A stretch of DNA of 64,000 nucleotides, from NCBI RefSeq assembly GCF_009389585.1, contig NZ_VIYG01000009.1, forward strand, positions 109,559 to 173,558. The letters are read 5' to 3'. Positions 16,516 through 25,042 of this stretch are shown piece after piece. Source of the DNA: Oceanobacillus sp. CFH 90083 (lineage in GTDB: Bacteria > Bacillota > Bacilli > Bacillales > Amphibacillaceae). Position 1 is the stretch's first letter. Each line of letters begins with the position of its first letter. Below the pieces are notes generated by a model. That model saw only the letters and a program-made list of their open reading frames with translations. It had not been told where the DNA came from and did not search any database. Position numbers and translations under genes: made by a program.

Positions 16516-16540
16516 TATGTTTAAATTCCGTTCATCCCGA

Positions 16541-17143
16541 TTAACGAGAGTAGAATTCAACAATAAGCTGTTCGTTAATCTCAGCTGGAAGCTCAGAACG
16601 TTCAGGGAAGCGAGCATACGTACCTTCTTTTTTCTCTGCATCAAAAGTAGTATATTCCGGTACGAAGTTATTTACTTCGATAGCTTCTGTAACGATATCC
16701 AGCTTTTGTGATCTTTCACGAAGACCGATTGTTTGACCCGGCTTTACAGAGTAAGATGGGATATCTACACGAGCACCATCCACTGTAACGTGACCATGGT
16801 TAACCAGCTGACGTGCTTGTCTGCGCGTACGGGCAAGACCAAGACGGTAAACAAGGTTATCAAGACGAGATTCAAGAAGAATCATGAAGTTCTCACCATG
16901 GATACCTTTCATTTTGCCAGCTTTATTGAATAGGTTGCGGAATTGACGTTCGTTCAATCCGTACATGAAGCGTAATTTTTGCTTCTCTTGCATTTGCAAG
17001 CCGTATTCAGAGATTTTCTTTCTTTGGTTCGGTCCATGTTGACCAGGAGCGTAAGGGCGTTTATCTAATTCCTTACCAGTTCCAGTTAATGAAATGCCAA
17101 GACGACGTGATTTCTTCCATACTGATCCAGTATAACGTGACAT
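16541..17143 (-). CDS. rpsD: 30S ribosomal protein S4
   Basis: A 200-residue S4 protein, the same length as B. subtilis RpsD. It starts [20 protein letters not shown] and holds the S4 RNA-binding motif around [20 protein letters not shown] (about 93-112) with [19 protein letters not shown]4 nucleates 30S assembly on 16S rRNA. As in B. subtilis it stands alone, away from the main ribosomal clusters. A consensus promoter and a structured leader of about 180 bases lie upstream, consistent with feedback control by S4. AAAGGAGG precedes the ATG. Confidence 0.97.
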   Translation of the reverse strand: MSRYTGSVWKKSRRLGISLTGTGKELDKRPYAPGQHGPNQRKKISEYGLQMQEKQKLRFMYGLNERQFRNLFNKAGKMKGIHGENFMILLESRLDNLVYRLGLARTRRQARQLVNHGHVTVDGARVDIPSYSVKPGQTIGLRERSQKLDIVTEAIEVNNFVPEYTTFDAEKKEGTYARFPERSELPAEINEQLIVEFYSR

Positions 17144-17330
17144 AGGACATTTCCTCCTTTATGTTTTATTTGTATAAAATAAAACGCGTGTGATCGTTTC
17201 GTTGTTCATTTTGTTTTCATGTACCATCGCTCCAGTAGCAGAGAGTTACACGATACACCTTTATAAGCTTATAAAGGAACAAAATGAGTCCAAGCGTCGA
17301 CTCACTTAGGCCACCTTATTATTTTACACA
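17144..17330 (-). promoter_or_regulatory. rpsD 5' leader, likely S4 autoregulatory RNA
   Basis: Between the promoter and rpsD lies a structured leader of about 185 bases. On the minus strand TCATTTTGTT (17276-17285 complement) is complementary to AACAAAATGA about 70 bases downstream, with further stems between (for example CCTTTATAAGCTTATAAAGG). B. subtilis rpsD is repressed by S4 binding its leader; that this leader does the same is inference from position and structure. Confidence 0.55.
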
Positions 17331-17336
17331 AACTCT

Positions 17337-17365
17337 AGTATATAATTTACATGTACACCTGTCAA
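17337..17365 (-). promoter_or_regulatory. SigA promoter of rpsD
   Basis: On the minus strand TTGACA (complement of 17360-17365), 17-bp spacer and TATACT (complement of 17337-17342) form a near-consensus SigA promoter. It implies a long leader before rpsD. Confidence 0.8.
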
Positions 17366-17512
17366 CGGAAAATAGAAGAAAAAATAGCATTTTAAACAGA
17401 AATGCTATTTTTTCTTCTAAAAGAGGATGTTTTAAAAGCAAAATAATTTATTATGCGCTCGTATCCGTTATAATGAATATATTGAAGGTTGTATGGATTA
17501 TACAAAGAATGA

Positions 17513-17992
17513 TTATAAATGCTTCTCAAGCTGCGCAACAAATTTTTCTAAGCAATCTTGATCAATCGCATCAAATCTGTCATGAATTGGACTATCAATA
17601 TCTAAAACACCGATTATTTTATTATTAATGGAGACAGGTATGACAATTTCAGATTTTGATGCTCCATCACAGGCAATATGACCAGGGAATTGATGAACGT
17701 CGGCTATACGCTGTGTTTTATTCTCTGAAACAGCAGTTCCGCAAACTCCTTTTCCAAAAGGAATTCGAATACATGCCGGGAGTCCTTGAAAGGGGCCAAG
17801 CACCAGTTCTTTATCTTCTATTAAGTAAAACCCGACCCAGTTTACTTCATGTAAAAATTGGTTTAGAAGTGCGGAAGCATTTGCCAGTAATGCGATTCGA
17901 TTTGTTTCTCCTGTGGATAGAGCATCTAACTGTTTGATAAGAAGCTCATAGTCTTTTGTTTTTTCTCCGGAATAATCAAGCTGTTGAAACAT
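17513..17992 (-). CDS. ytsP: Free methionine-(R)-sulfoxide reductase (GAF domain, YtsP)
   Basis: A 159-residue single GAF-domain protein. Cys74, Cys84 and Cys108 have the spacing (10 and 24) of the three catalytic/resolving cysteines in fRMsr enzymes, within CIRIPFGKGVCGTA and HIACDGASKSEIV. These enzymes reduce free methionine-R-sulfoxide. YtsP lies beside rpsD in B. subtilis as here. Its 3' end overlaps nothing real, although the rpsD promoter region lies 150 bp downstream. GAGGTAATAA upstream supplies the ribosome site. Catalysis is inferred from the cysteine pattern. Confidence 0.88.
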   Translation of the reverse strand: MFQQLDYSGEKTKDYELLIKQLDALSTGETNRIALLANASALLNQFLHEVNWVGFYLIEDKELVLGPFQGLPACIRIPFGKGVCGTAVSENKTQRIADVHQFPGHIACDGASKSEIVIPVSINNKIIGVLDIDSPIHDRFDAIDQDCLEKFVAQLEKHL

Positions 17993-18039
17993 GTTTATTA
18001 CCTCCTGAAAATAAAGTAGTGATCGTTTACGAAAAACGT

Positions 18040-18069
18040 GACAAATTACGACATGTCGCTATTTTTGTC
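18040..18069. promoter_or_regulatory. Nested palindrome between ytsP and refZ
   Basis: CGACATGTCG (18049-18058) is a perfect 10-bp palindrome, flanked by GACAAA (18040-18045) and TTTGTC (18064-18069) in inverted orientation, almost concentric. It sits in the divergent promoter region 66 bp before refZ, where a TetR-family operator would be expected. Confidence 0.4.
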
Positions 18070-18134
18070 GATAATTGATTAAAGGATTTATTCCCTTTTA
18101 TGTCGTATGAATAGAGTAAGGAGTTGAATGTAGG

Positions 18135-18758
18135 ATGAAAAATAACGTAACAAAGCAAAAAGTAGTTGATGCTGCTTCCTCTCTATTCTTTCAAAAAGGA
18201 TTTCATGGTACATCCGTACGTGATATTGCTGATCGTGCTTCTGTAAATGTTTCCTTAATTAGCTATTATTTTAAAGGGAAACAAGGTCTTTTAGAATATG
18301 CAGTAACTAATTACTATGAAGCATACTTAGAGAAAATAGAAGAATCACTTGAAAAAACAGAAGGTGACTCAGCTATTTGTCGGTTAAATGAATTAATTTT
18401 TACAATTATACATTATAAACAAATGCATCATCAATTAACTTGTTTTATTCAACGCGAATTATCTCTTGATTCTGTGTTCGTCAGAGAAATGACTGTTACA
18501 TATTTAGCCAAAGAAAATTATTATTTGAAGGAATTATTTCAGGAAACCATTGGAGGCAGTATTGGCCAGGATGAGAAGAGGTATCTGTTTATGCAGCTGA
18601 AGGGAATGCTGATAACACCTTATATTTTACTTTCAGATTGGAAAGATCAAATTGTAGGTGAATATGCTCATGAGCAGTTCGTTAAAAAATATACCAAAAG
18701 TATACAGAAATGGATTGAGTTTAACACGAATATCAGTATGGAAAGAAAAAATAAGTGA
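18135..18758 (+). CDS. refZ: TetR-family regulator RefZ (YttP)
   Basis: A 207-residue TetR/AcrR-type protein. The N-terminal helix-turn-helix is clear (KQKVVDAASSLFFQKGFHGTSV, then VRDIADRASVNVSLISYYFKGKQGLL, about 8-60); the rest is a helical ligand/dimer domain. In B. subtilis RefZ (between ytsP/rpsD and ezrA, as here) binds sites near the origin and modulates FtsZ positioning at sporulation. The identification rests on position and length plus the HTH; the target is not visible. A nested palindrome upstream may be its operator. Confidence 0.82.
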   Translation: MKNNVTKQKVVDAASSLFFQKGFHGTSVRDIADRASVNVSLISYYFKGKQGLLEYAVTNYYEAYLEKIEESLEKTEGDSAICRLNELIFTIIHYKQMHHQLTCFIQRELSLDSVFVREMTVTYLAKENYYLKELFQETIGGSIGQDEKRYLFMQLKGMLITPYILLSDWKDQIVGEYAHEQFVKKYTKSIQKWIEFNTNISMERKNK

Positions 18759-19042
18759 AGAGTCAGCGGTGAATAAGCTTCACATATTAGCTCCGTGCTT
18801 TTAGTGCTTGAATCTGAATGTGGGGATTTTTGGGATATATATGATATGAAATGTTTTCGGTGCTTTTTTTGAAAAGTGTTCATTTTTCTTTGTATAATGA
18901 TAAAAAGTTGTTGAATCAGTAAGAAAAATGTATTTTCTTTAGCCAAAAGGACGGAATACGTGATATTATAAAGGATATATTATTGTAATTTTTATAGTTA
19001 TGGATATATTTATATAGATGTTTATTGGTTGGGAGGCAAAGT

Positions 19043-20737
19043 ATGGCTGTCGTAGTAGGGATTATTTTAGCGATTATTGTATGTTTGACAGTTGCTTTAA
19101 TTATAAGAAAACGTGTTTATGATCAAGTAGACCGTATAGAAAAATGGAAATTAGATATTACCGATAGGGATGTTGCAAAGCAGATTGGACAAATTAAAGC
19201 ATTAAACCTTTCTGGTGAAACGTTAGAGAAATTTGAAGAATGGAAAGAAGAATGGGAAAAAATCGTAACAAAATCCTTGCCTGATGTGGAAACATATTTG
19301 ATGGATGCGGAGGAAGCTGCGGATCGTTTTCTTGTTCCAAAGGCAAAGAATATTTTAAATGAAGCAGAAAATCATCTGGAAAAAATTGAAGAGGAAATTC
19401 AGGAAATTATTGCAGAGCTAGAGGAATTGCTTCGTGCAGAAGAGACTGGACGTGGCGGTGCGGAGGAGTTAAAACCGAGAATAAAAGGGTTAAGAAGCAT
19501 GCTTTCCCAATCCAGATACCAATATGGAAAGGCAGAAAAGGAATTTGATAAAGAAATTGATGCGTTAGAATTGATGCTGGGCCAGTATGATGCTTTTGTA
19601 GAAGATGGGGATTATTTAAAAGCAAATGAAAGCATCCAAGAATTAAAGGAAAGCACAGAAATGGTAGAAAATAAGCTGGAAACTTTTCCTGACTTGCTCA
19701 AGCAAGTGAAACAGGAGCTGCCATCCCAGTTAACAAATCTTTCTGCCGGAATGAAAGAAATGCGGGAAGATGGATATCGGATTAAGCACTTAGGCTTTGA
19801 AAAAGAAATTATTACATATCAGGAACAATTGAAGGACATGGAATCTCAGCTTGAGACTGCAGATATAACAGATGTTGAGCAGCAGCTGCAGCAAATGGAG
19901 ACACGCATTTTGGAAATGTATGAAGCTCTGGAAGGTGAAGCGATAGCTAAAAATTATATTGAGCAGCAAACACCTGAGTATGAAGATTCTGTACAACAAA
20001 TAAGTGCTACGTATGAAGCTTCGAGGTTAGAAATAGAAGAAATTCAAAAAGCTTATTACGTAGAAGATGATGATATGGAACGTTTTAAAACCATGGGTAA
20101 AGCGATTAATGATTTGAAAAAGCATGTAGAAGCATTACAGCAAAGCATGGAAGATGATAAGCAATCGCATTCTGAATTAAAAAAAGGTATTGAAGAAGGA
20201 TTTAAAAAGATGGAAGAGCTGGAAGAAGAGCATGAATCCTTTAAAAAGTCTATTGCAAACTTACGGAAAGATGAGCTGGAAGCAAGAGATAAGCTGATAG
20301 AAATGCGTGGACAGCTTACAGAATTGAATAGAAAGCTGAAAAAAAGTAATCTACCGGGAGTGCCAAGTTATATTTGGACTCGTTTTGAAACAGCAGTACA
20401 AAAAAATAATAAGGTAATGGAAGCATTAGAAACCTATCCATTGGATATAAGCAATGTGCAGCATGCTTTGACAGAAGCAAAAAGCTCGATTGAGCAAGCT
20501 TATGAGCAGGTAGATATGATGTTGGATCAAGCATATTTAACCGAGCAGGTGATTCAATATGCAAACCGCTATAGAAGCAAAAATTCGGAGCTGGATAAAA
20601 AATTGAAAGAAGCAGAGCGCTTATTCCGTAATTTTGAATATGAGCTTTCTTTAGAGCATGCTGCGAATGCAGTTGAGGAGGTTGAACCTGGTTCCTTAAA
20701 GAAAATAGAGTCGGTTCAACCTGAAAGAAACAAGTAA
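19043..20737 (+). CDS. ezrA: Septation ring formation regulator EzrA
   Basis: A 564-residue protein: one N-terminal membrane helix (about 3-22, AVVVGIILAIIVCLTVALII) followed by a long, almost wholly coiled-coil cytoplasmic domain rich in Glu and Lys. This is EzrA, which binds FtsZ and prevents extra division rings at the poles. ATG 19043 is chosen over an upstream in-frame TTG because GGGAGG (19031-19036) precedes it and the length then matches B. subtilis EzrA (about 562). The refZ-ezrA-nifZ-thiI order is that of B. subtilis. The upstream 284-bp gap shows nothing distinctive. Confidence 0.95.
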   Translation: MAVVVGIILAIIVCLTVALIIRKRVYDQVDRIEKWKLDITDRDVAKQIGQIKALNLSGETLEKFEEWKEEWEKIVTKSLPDVETYLMDAEEAADRFLVPKAKNILNEAENHLEKIEEEIQEIIAELEELLRAEETGRGGAEELKPRIKGLRSMLSQSRYQYGKAEKEFDKEIDALELMLGQYDAFVEDGDYLKANESIQELKESTEMVENKLETFPDLLKQVKQELPSQLTNLSAGMKEMREDGYRIKHLGFEKEIITYQEQLKDMESQLETADITDVEQQLQQMETRILEMYEALEGEAIAKNYIEQQTPEYEDSVQQISATYEASRLEIEEIQKAYYVEDDDMERFKTMGKAINDLKKHVEALQQSMEDDKQSHSELKKGIEEGFKKMEELEEEHESFKKSIANLRKDELEARDKLIEMRGQLTELNRKLKKSNLPGVPSYIWTRFETAVQKNNKVMEALETYPLDISNVQHALTEAKSSIEQAYEQVDMMLDQAYLTEQVIQYANRYRSKNSELDKKLKEAERLFRNFEYELSLEHAANAVEEVEPGSLKKIESVQPERNK

Positions 20738-20817
20738 AAACAACTTTAAAAATGGGAAGTTACTTGCTTTGTATAAGTACAGGTTTTGAGTTATTATACC
20801 ATAAGAACTATAAAATG

Positions 20818-20869
20818 AAGGCTGTCACTAAGAATGAAACACTTAACTTAGGTCAGCCTTACATTTTTG
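20818..20869 (+). terminator. Terminator-like hairpin after ezrA
   Basis: AAGGCTGTCACTAAG pairs imperfectly with CTTAGGTCAGCCTT, followed by ACATTTTTG. It lies about 80 bp after the ezrA stop and just before repeat copy 2. Confidence 0.55.
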
Positions 20870-20873
20870 TGAT

Positions 20874-21038
20874 ACTTTAAGAAAGAACCGAAAGAATAAA
20901 GTACGATGACCTGATATCGGCACCTGCGACTTAGTGTGACCGTACTTAATCGATGAAATAAGGTGGACGGGTAATCGTAAAAGCTCTTTGGCGGGGTGGG
21001 TAATCGCAGTCTCAGCCTCAGCCCGAGTCCTAACCAAG
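20874..21038 (+). repeat. Dispersed repeat family I, copy 2 (3' truncated)
   Basis: It begins ACTTTAAGAAAG (20874) and shares ATAAAGTACGA, the CCTGCxACTTA-GTGAC block and the GGGGTGGGTAATCGCAGTC core with the copy at 42954. It lacks the AATCCTGCGCC 3' block. It ends 9 bp before the ribosome site of the cysteine desulfurase gene, so it probably lies in that gene's leader. Confidence 0.7.
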
Positions 21039-21060
21039 TTAAAAAAAGAAGGTGGCCATC

Positions 21061-22203
21061 TTGATATATTTTGATAACAGTGCTACAACAAAACCAGATC
21101 CGGAAGTAATTGAAAGCTTTGCGAAAGTATCAGCCAATTACTTTGCCAATCCCTCATCTATACATCCTCTGGGCGGTCAGGTGGAGAAACTTCTGGAGGC
21201 TGCAAGACAGCAGGCAGCGGATTTAATCGGTGTTTCCAAGGAGACCGTTATCTTCACTTCTGGAGGGACAGAAGGGAATAATACAGCAATTAAAGGTGTT
21301 GCTCTTGAGCATCAGTCACGTGGAAACCATATCATTACAACTCAGGCAGAGCATCCGTCTATTCATGATACATGCCGGAGCTTGGAGCAAATAGGTTTTG
21401 AAATAACCTATTTGCCGGTAGCTGAAGATGGAACGGTTTTGGCTGCAAATGTTGAAAAGGCAATTCGAAAAGATACGATTCTTGTTACAATGATGCAAGT
21501 AAACAATGAAATTGGCTCGATACAGCCGATTGAGGAAATTGGAAATATTTTGAAAAGGTATCCTAAGGTGCTTTTTCATGTAGATGCTGTACAAGGATTA
21601 GGAAAGGTTCCTTTAAACCTTTCCGGTACAGGTATTGATTTATGTACTTTCTCCGGTCATAAAATTCATGGATTAAACGGAACAGGAATGCTATATGTGA
21701 ATCATACAGCCAAATTATATCCGCTTCTTCATGGTGGCAGTCAAGAATCTGGTATCCGTTCAGGTACAGAGAATGTGGCTGGCGCTGTTTCGTTTGTAAA
21801 AGCATTACGTTTAATCAGAGAGAAGCAAAATAATCAGAAGGATAATGTGCTAAAAAATCTGCATGATAAGCTTATGAAAGAGCTTGGCCAGATGGAGGGC
21901 ATTGAAGTGAATAGCCCTCTTGATGGTGCCAATCATATTGTTCACTTTTCTGTTCCGGGTATAAAGCCAGAGGTCATTATCCATAGTTTAAGCGAGAAGG
22001 AAATATATATTTCCACAAAATCAGCCTGCTCGTCCCGTGATCTGACGGAAAGTCATGTACTGGCTGCTTGCGGAAAATCAAAGGAGGTTGCTTCCTCGGG
22101 CTTGCGGGTCAGCTTTTCCTATGAGAATACAGCAGCAGAAGTGGACATTTTTGTGAAGGAACTAAAAAAAGCAATTCAACAATTTAAAGAGGTATTGAGG
22201 TAG
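21061..22203 (+). CDS. nifZ: Cysteine desulfurase (NifZ/IscS-like), partner of ThiI
   Basis: A 380-residue PLP-dependent class V aminotransferase-fold enzyme that moves sulfur from cysteine to an active-site Cys. The PLP lysine is in SGHKIHG (Lys201), and the sulfur-accepting Cys is in STKSACSS (Cys323). The TTG at 21061 (MIYFDNSATTK) is chosen over GTG 21052 because AAGAAGGTGG is correctly spaced and the N terminus then matches B. subtilis NifZ. The thiI gene follows after 5 bp; together they make 4-thiouridine in tRNA. Repeat copy 2 lies just upstream. Confidence 0.93.
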   Translation: MIYFDNSATTKPDPEVIESFAKVSANYFANPSSIHPLGGQVEKLLEAARQQAADLIGVSKETVIFTSGGTEGNNTAIKGVALEHQSRGNHIITTQAEHPSIHDTCRSLEQIGFEITYLPVAEDGTVLAANVEKAIRKDTILVTMMQVNNEIGSIQPIEEIGNILKRYPKVLFHVDAVQGLGKVPLNLSGTGIDLCTFSGHKIHGLNGTGMLYVNHTAKLYPLLHGGSQESGIRSGTENVAGAVSFVKALRLIREKQNNQKDNVLKNLHDKLMKELGQMEGIEVNSPLDGANHIVHFSVPGIKPEVIIHSLSEKEIYISTKSACSSRDLTESHVLAACGKSKEVASSGLRVSFSYENTAAEVDIFVKELKKAIQQFKEVLR

Positions 22204-22208
22204 ATAAC

Positions 22209-23411
22209 ATGCAATATGATCATATATTAATTCGTTATGGAGAGTTAGCGTTAAAAGGAAAAAATGCGAAACAATTTATTCTGAAGCTTCATGATAATAT
22301 TCATCAAAAGGTAAAAGATTTTGCTGGTGTAAAGGTCATGCGGACACAAGGAAGAATGTTTGTCTTATTGAATGGCCATGATCCGGAACCGATTGTAGGA
22401 AAATTAAGAGATGTTTTTGGCATCCATAGCCTAAGTTTGGCAATCCGTGTAGAGAATGATCTGGAAGAAATGAAGGAAGCTGCTCTTTATGCGCTACAGC
22501 AGGAAACGGGTGTCAAAACATTTAAAATGAGCGTCCGCCGTACAAAAAAAGATTTTCCAAAACGATCCGGCGAAATGAATCATATATTAGGCAGTCACTT
22601 ATTAACGAATACAGAAGGAATAACGGTAGATGTACATCAGCCAGACTTGGAAATTAAAGTAGAAATAAGAAAGGAAGCAACCTATATTACAAGCGGAACG
22701 ATTATGTGTCGTGGAGGTTTGCCTGTTGGGACCTCCGGTAAGTCGCTGCTGTTGCTTTCCGGTGGTATTGACAGCCCCGTTGCAGGATTTTTAGCAATGA
22801 AAAGAGGTGTGCATTTAGAAGCTATTCATTTTCATTCTCCGCCTTTTACAAGTGATCGAGCCAGACAGAAGGTATTGGATTTAGCGAAGCAGCTGACAAA
22901 ATACGGGAAATCAATCAAAGTACATGTTGTCCCGTTCACAAAATTACAGCAAGAAATTTTTAGAGAAATGCCAAATGATTATGCGATGACGATTATGCGC
23001 CGTGTCATGTTCCGTGTCAGTGAACAGCTTTGTAAGCGGGAAGGCATCCTATCTCTGGCTACCGGTGAGAACCTGGGACAGGTAGCAAGTCAAACAATGG
23101 AAAGTATGCATACGATCAATGAAGTAACCAATTATCCAATTATCCGTCCTTTAATCGCAATGGATAAGGATGAGGTTATTCAGATTGCGCAGGACATCGG
23201 AACGTATGAGACATCAATTTTACCGTATGAAGATTGCTGTACGATTTTTGTACCGAAATCTCCAAAAACAAAACCGAAGCGGGATAAAGTGCATTTTTAT
23301 GAATCAAAATACGACTTCACACCGTCTATTAAAGAAGCAATCGAAGGTATCGAGACAATAAAGGTAACTGAAAAAACTTTGTTCAATCAGGATTTTACAG
23401 ATCTTTTCTAA
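22209..23411 (+). CDS. thiI: tRNA 4-thiouridine synthase ThiI
   Basis: A 400-residue protein with an N-terminal ferredoxin-like plus THUMP region (about 1-165) and a PP-loop ATPase domain with SGGIDSP (184-190). ThiI adenylates U8 of tRNA and inserts sulfur delivered by the cysteine desulfurase encoded 5 bp upstream. It has no C-terminal rhodanese domain, as usual in Bacillus ThiI (about 401 residues). The Cys-containing segment PYEDCCTIFVP near 342-352 is conserved. Co-transcription with nifZ is likely. Confidence 0.95.
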   Translation: MQYDHILIRYGELALKGKNAKQFILKLHDNIHQKVKDFAGVKVMRTQGRMFVLLNGHDPEPIVGKLRDVFGIHSLSLAIRVENDLEEMKEAALYALQQETGVKTFKMSVRRTKKDFPKRSGEMNHILGSHLLTNTEGITVDVHQPDLEIKVEIRKEATYITSGTIMCRGGLPVGTSGKSLLLLSGGIDSPVAGFLAMKRGVHLEAIHFHSPPFTSDRARQKVLDLAKQLTKYGKSIKVHVVPFTKLQQEIFREMPNDYAMTIMRRVMFRVSEQLCKREGILSLATGENLGQVASQTMESMHTINEVTNYPIIRPLIAMDKDEVIQIAQDIGTYETSILPYEDCCTIFVPKSPKTKPKRDKVHFYESKYDFTPSIKEAIEGIETIKVTEKTLFNQDFTDLF

Positions 23412-23448
23412 TATAATATATAAAGAAAAAATTACCATTAAAAAATGT

Positions 23449-23478
23449 ACATGTTTTCAGCTTGCTTGGCGCATTCTA
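23449..23478 (+). promoter_or_regulatory. Candidate SigG promoter of sspA
   Basis: ACATG (23449-23453), 18-bp spacer and CATTCTA (23472-23478) fit the SigG pattern gHATR-N17/18-CATnHTA with one mismatch. It ends 23 bp before the SASP start codon. SASP genes are classic forespore SigG targets. Confidence 0.55.
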
Positions 23479-23501
23479 TAAGTACCAAGGAGGTGAACAA
23501 C

Positions 23502-23699
23502 ATGGCAAACAATAACTCAAATCAATTAGTTGTTCCAGGAGTGCAACAAGCACTTGATCAAATGAAATATGAAATTGCTCAGGAATTTGGTGTTCAACTT
23601 GGTCCTGACTCAACTTCTCGTGCTAACGGATCTGTTGGTGGAGAAATTACGAAAAGATTAGTAACAATGGCTGAGCAACAATTTGGTGGAACAAAATAA
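23502..23699 (+). CDS. sspA: Small acid-soluble spore protein, alpha/beta type
   Basis: A 65-residue alpha/beta-type SASP. It has the two conserved helical blocks, [20 protein letters not shown] and [15 protein letters not shown], and the germination-protease site at YE-IAQEFGV. These proteins coat spore DNA, straighten it to an A-like form and protect it from UV and heat. ATG 23502 is fixed by AAGGAGGTG; an upstream in-frame ATG at 23445 would fall in the promoter. Position after thiI is that of B. subtilis sspA. SigG-type promoter and terminator flank it. Confidence 0.95.
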   Translation: MANNNSNQLVVPGVQQALDQMKYEIAQEFGVQLGPDSTSRANGSVGGEITKRLVTMAEQQFGGTK

Positions 23700-23712
23700 A
23701 AATGAATGGTTG

Positions 23713-23744
23713 GCTGTCTCTGCATATGTGGAGGCAGCTTTTAA
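23713..23744 (+). terminator. Terminator of sspA
   Basis: GCTGTCTC pairs with GAGGCAGC (one G-U pair) around a 10-base loop, then TTTT. It starts 14 bp after the sspA stop. Confidence 0.75.
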
Positions 23745-23772
23745 TTTAGACTATATGCTGACCTGACTATTA

Positions 23773-23812
23773 AAACCCGGCAATTTGCTGTTAGATAATT
23801 GCCGGGTTTCTG
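23773..23812 (-). terminator. Terminator of the second NAD kinase gene
   Basis: AAACCCGGCAATT (23773-23785) and AATTGCCGGGTTT (23797-23809) form a 13-bp perfect stem. On the minus strand it follows the NAD kinase stop by 10 bp and ends in TTT; it would also work on the + strand. Confidence 0.85.
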
Positions 23813-23821
23813 AAAATACGC

Positions 23822-24619
23822 TTATAAGAAGGTTCGTTGAACACGATTCCAGAATGTATTATTTTTTAATTTTACAGTTTTGACCAGCGTTTCATCCATT
23901 TCAATATCTACATGGTGAATACGCTGTACAGGCCATGCTTCATTATCGAGACTGATAATTGGATAATCATTGCCGTCTTGAATAACCTCCAGCTGCAGCT
24001 TCCTTTCCTGACTCAGAATAAAAGAAGACCCAAGTGTACGATAACTATTGTTATTTAAAGAAGCTACCTCAGAAACCTGGAAGCTTGATAGTAATGGATC
24101 TATAACTGCTCCATGTGCTGATTTGGAGTAGCCTGTGCTTCCGGTAGGAGTGGATACAACCATACCATCCCCGCGAAATGTTTCAAAGTGTTCATCGTCT
24201 ATTTTGACATCGATAACAATCGTTTTAATAATGCTGGAGCGCAGGGACACCTCGTTTAAGCAATAAAACGGGTTTTCTCCATCAACGCGTACTTTGATTG
24301 TTGGGAAACGGCGTACTTCAATTTTGTTATTTGAAACGGCATCAATCATTTCTTCAAATCTGGTTATACTAAAATCACAGTATAGCCCAATTTGTTCATC
24401 ATCTGTAATGCCTGTATAGATACAGTCCTGACGGAACCCGGTTTGGCGTACTGCCTGCAAAAAGGTACCATCTCCACCAAAACTGACAATAATGGATGCA
24501 TTTTTAGCAGTATTAACGACATGTAAACCATTCTGCTCCGCAAGCGACTTTAAGTAATCTGTTTTTTCGCCTTCCTGCCGTGGGTGATAAAAAAAGAAAA
24601 TGTTATTACGATTTTGCAT
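23822..24619 (-). CDS. NAD kinase (YtdI/PpnKB type)
   Basis: A 265-residue NAD kinase with GGDGTFLQ (48-55) and the later NEVSLRSS and TPTGSTGYSKSAHGA motifs that bind NAD and ATP. The ATG at 24619 is chosen over a longer in-frame start because TTGGAGGTT precedes it and the length matches B. subtilis YtdI (267). This is the second NAD kinase in the window, as in B. subtilis, which has YjbN and YtdI. Upstream, 24620-25042 (423 bp) contains no gene I can support. Single gene, own terminator. Confidence 0.92.
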   Translation of the reverse strand: MQNRNNIFFFYHPRQEGEKTDYLKSLAEQNGLHVVNTAKNASIIVSFGGDGTFLQAVRQTGFRQDCIYTGITDDEQIGLYCDFSITRFEEMIDAVSNNKIEVRRFPTIKVRVDGENPFYCLNEVSLRSSIIKTIVIDVKIDDEHFETFRGDGMVVSTPTGSTGYSKSAHGAVIDPLLSSFQVSEVASLNNNSYRTLGSSFILSQERKLQLEVIQDGNDYPIISLDNEAWPVQRIHHVDIEMDETLVKTVKLKNNTFWNRVQRTFL

Positions 24620-25042
24620 ACGATAACCTCCAAACAAAATATTGTGGCGCTGTACTTTTCTATCGGGCTTCCTGCATCTAGGATAGTGGTGCAATGCTGT
24701 TAGACAGGGCATGTATATCGCGCTTTTATTTCAAAAAAGAAACTGGGGGGCGCGAGCCCTTAAAGATAAGATTGTACCTGCTTTCATCATAACATTTTCT
24801 AAGCGGTATTTCTCTTTAAAATATGAATGAATACTCCAGCCATTCTTTTTTTTACTGAAATTTGAAGCAGGCTTCCAACCTATCGAACATGGATGAACGT
24901 TTCACGTTAGCGGAGTTGACATACCCAACCCTTCTATCCGCTTATGCTTATTTCTGTGCCTTTAAGAGTCTTCCCGCTTCATTATGCTGGATAGTGCAGT
25001 GGTATAGAAAAAATAATATTTAATCGTTCAGGAGCGCTGATT

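Noticed and set aside
17284..17628. 114-codon open frame on the plus strand
   Set aside because: It lies antisense to the rpsD promoter and the 3' end of ytsP and has no ribosome site or family resemblance.
18071..18120. SigH promoter of refZ (AAAGGATTT with GAAT downstream)
   Set aside because: The distance between the two elements is about 4-5 bp too long for SigH.
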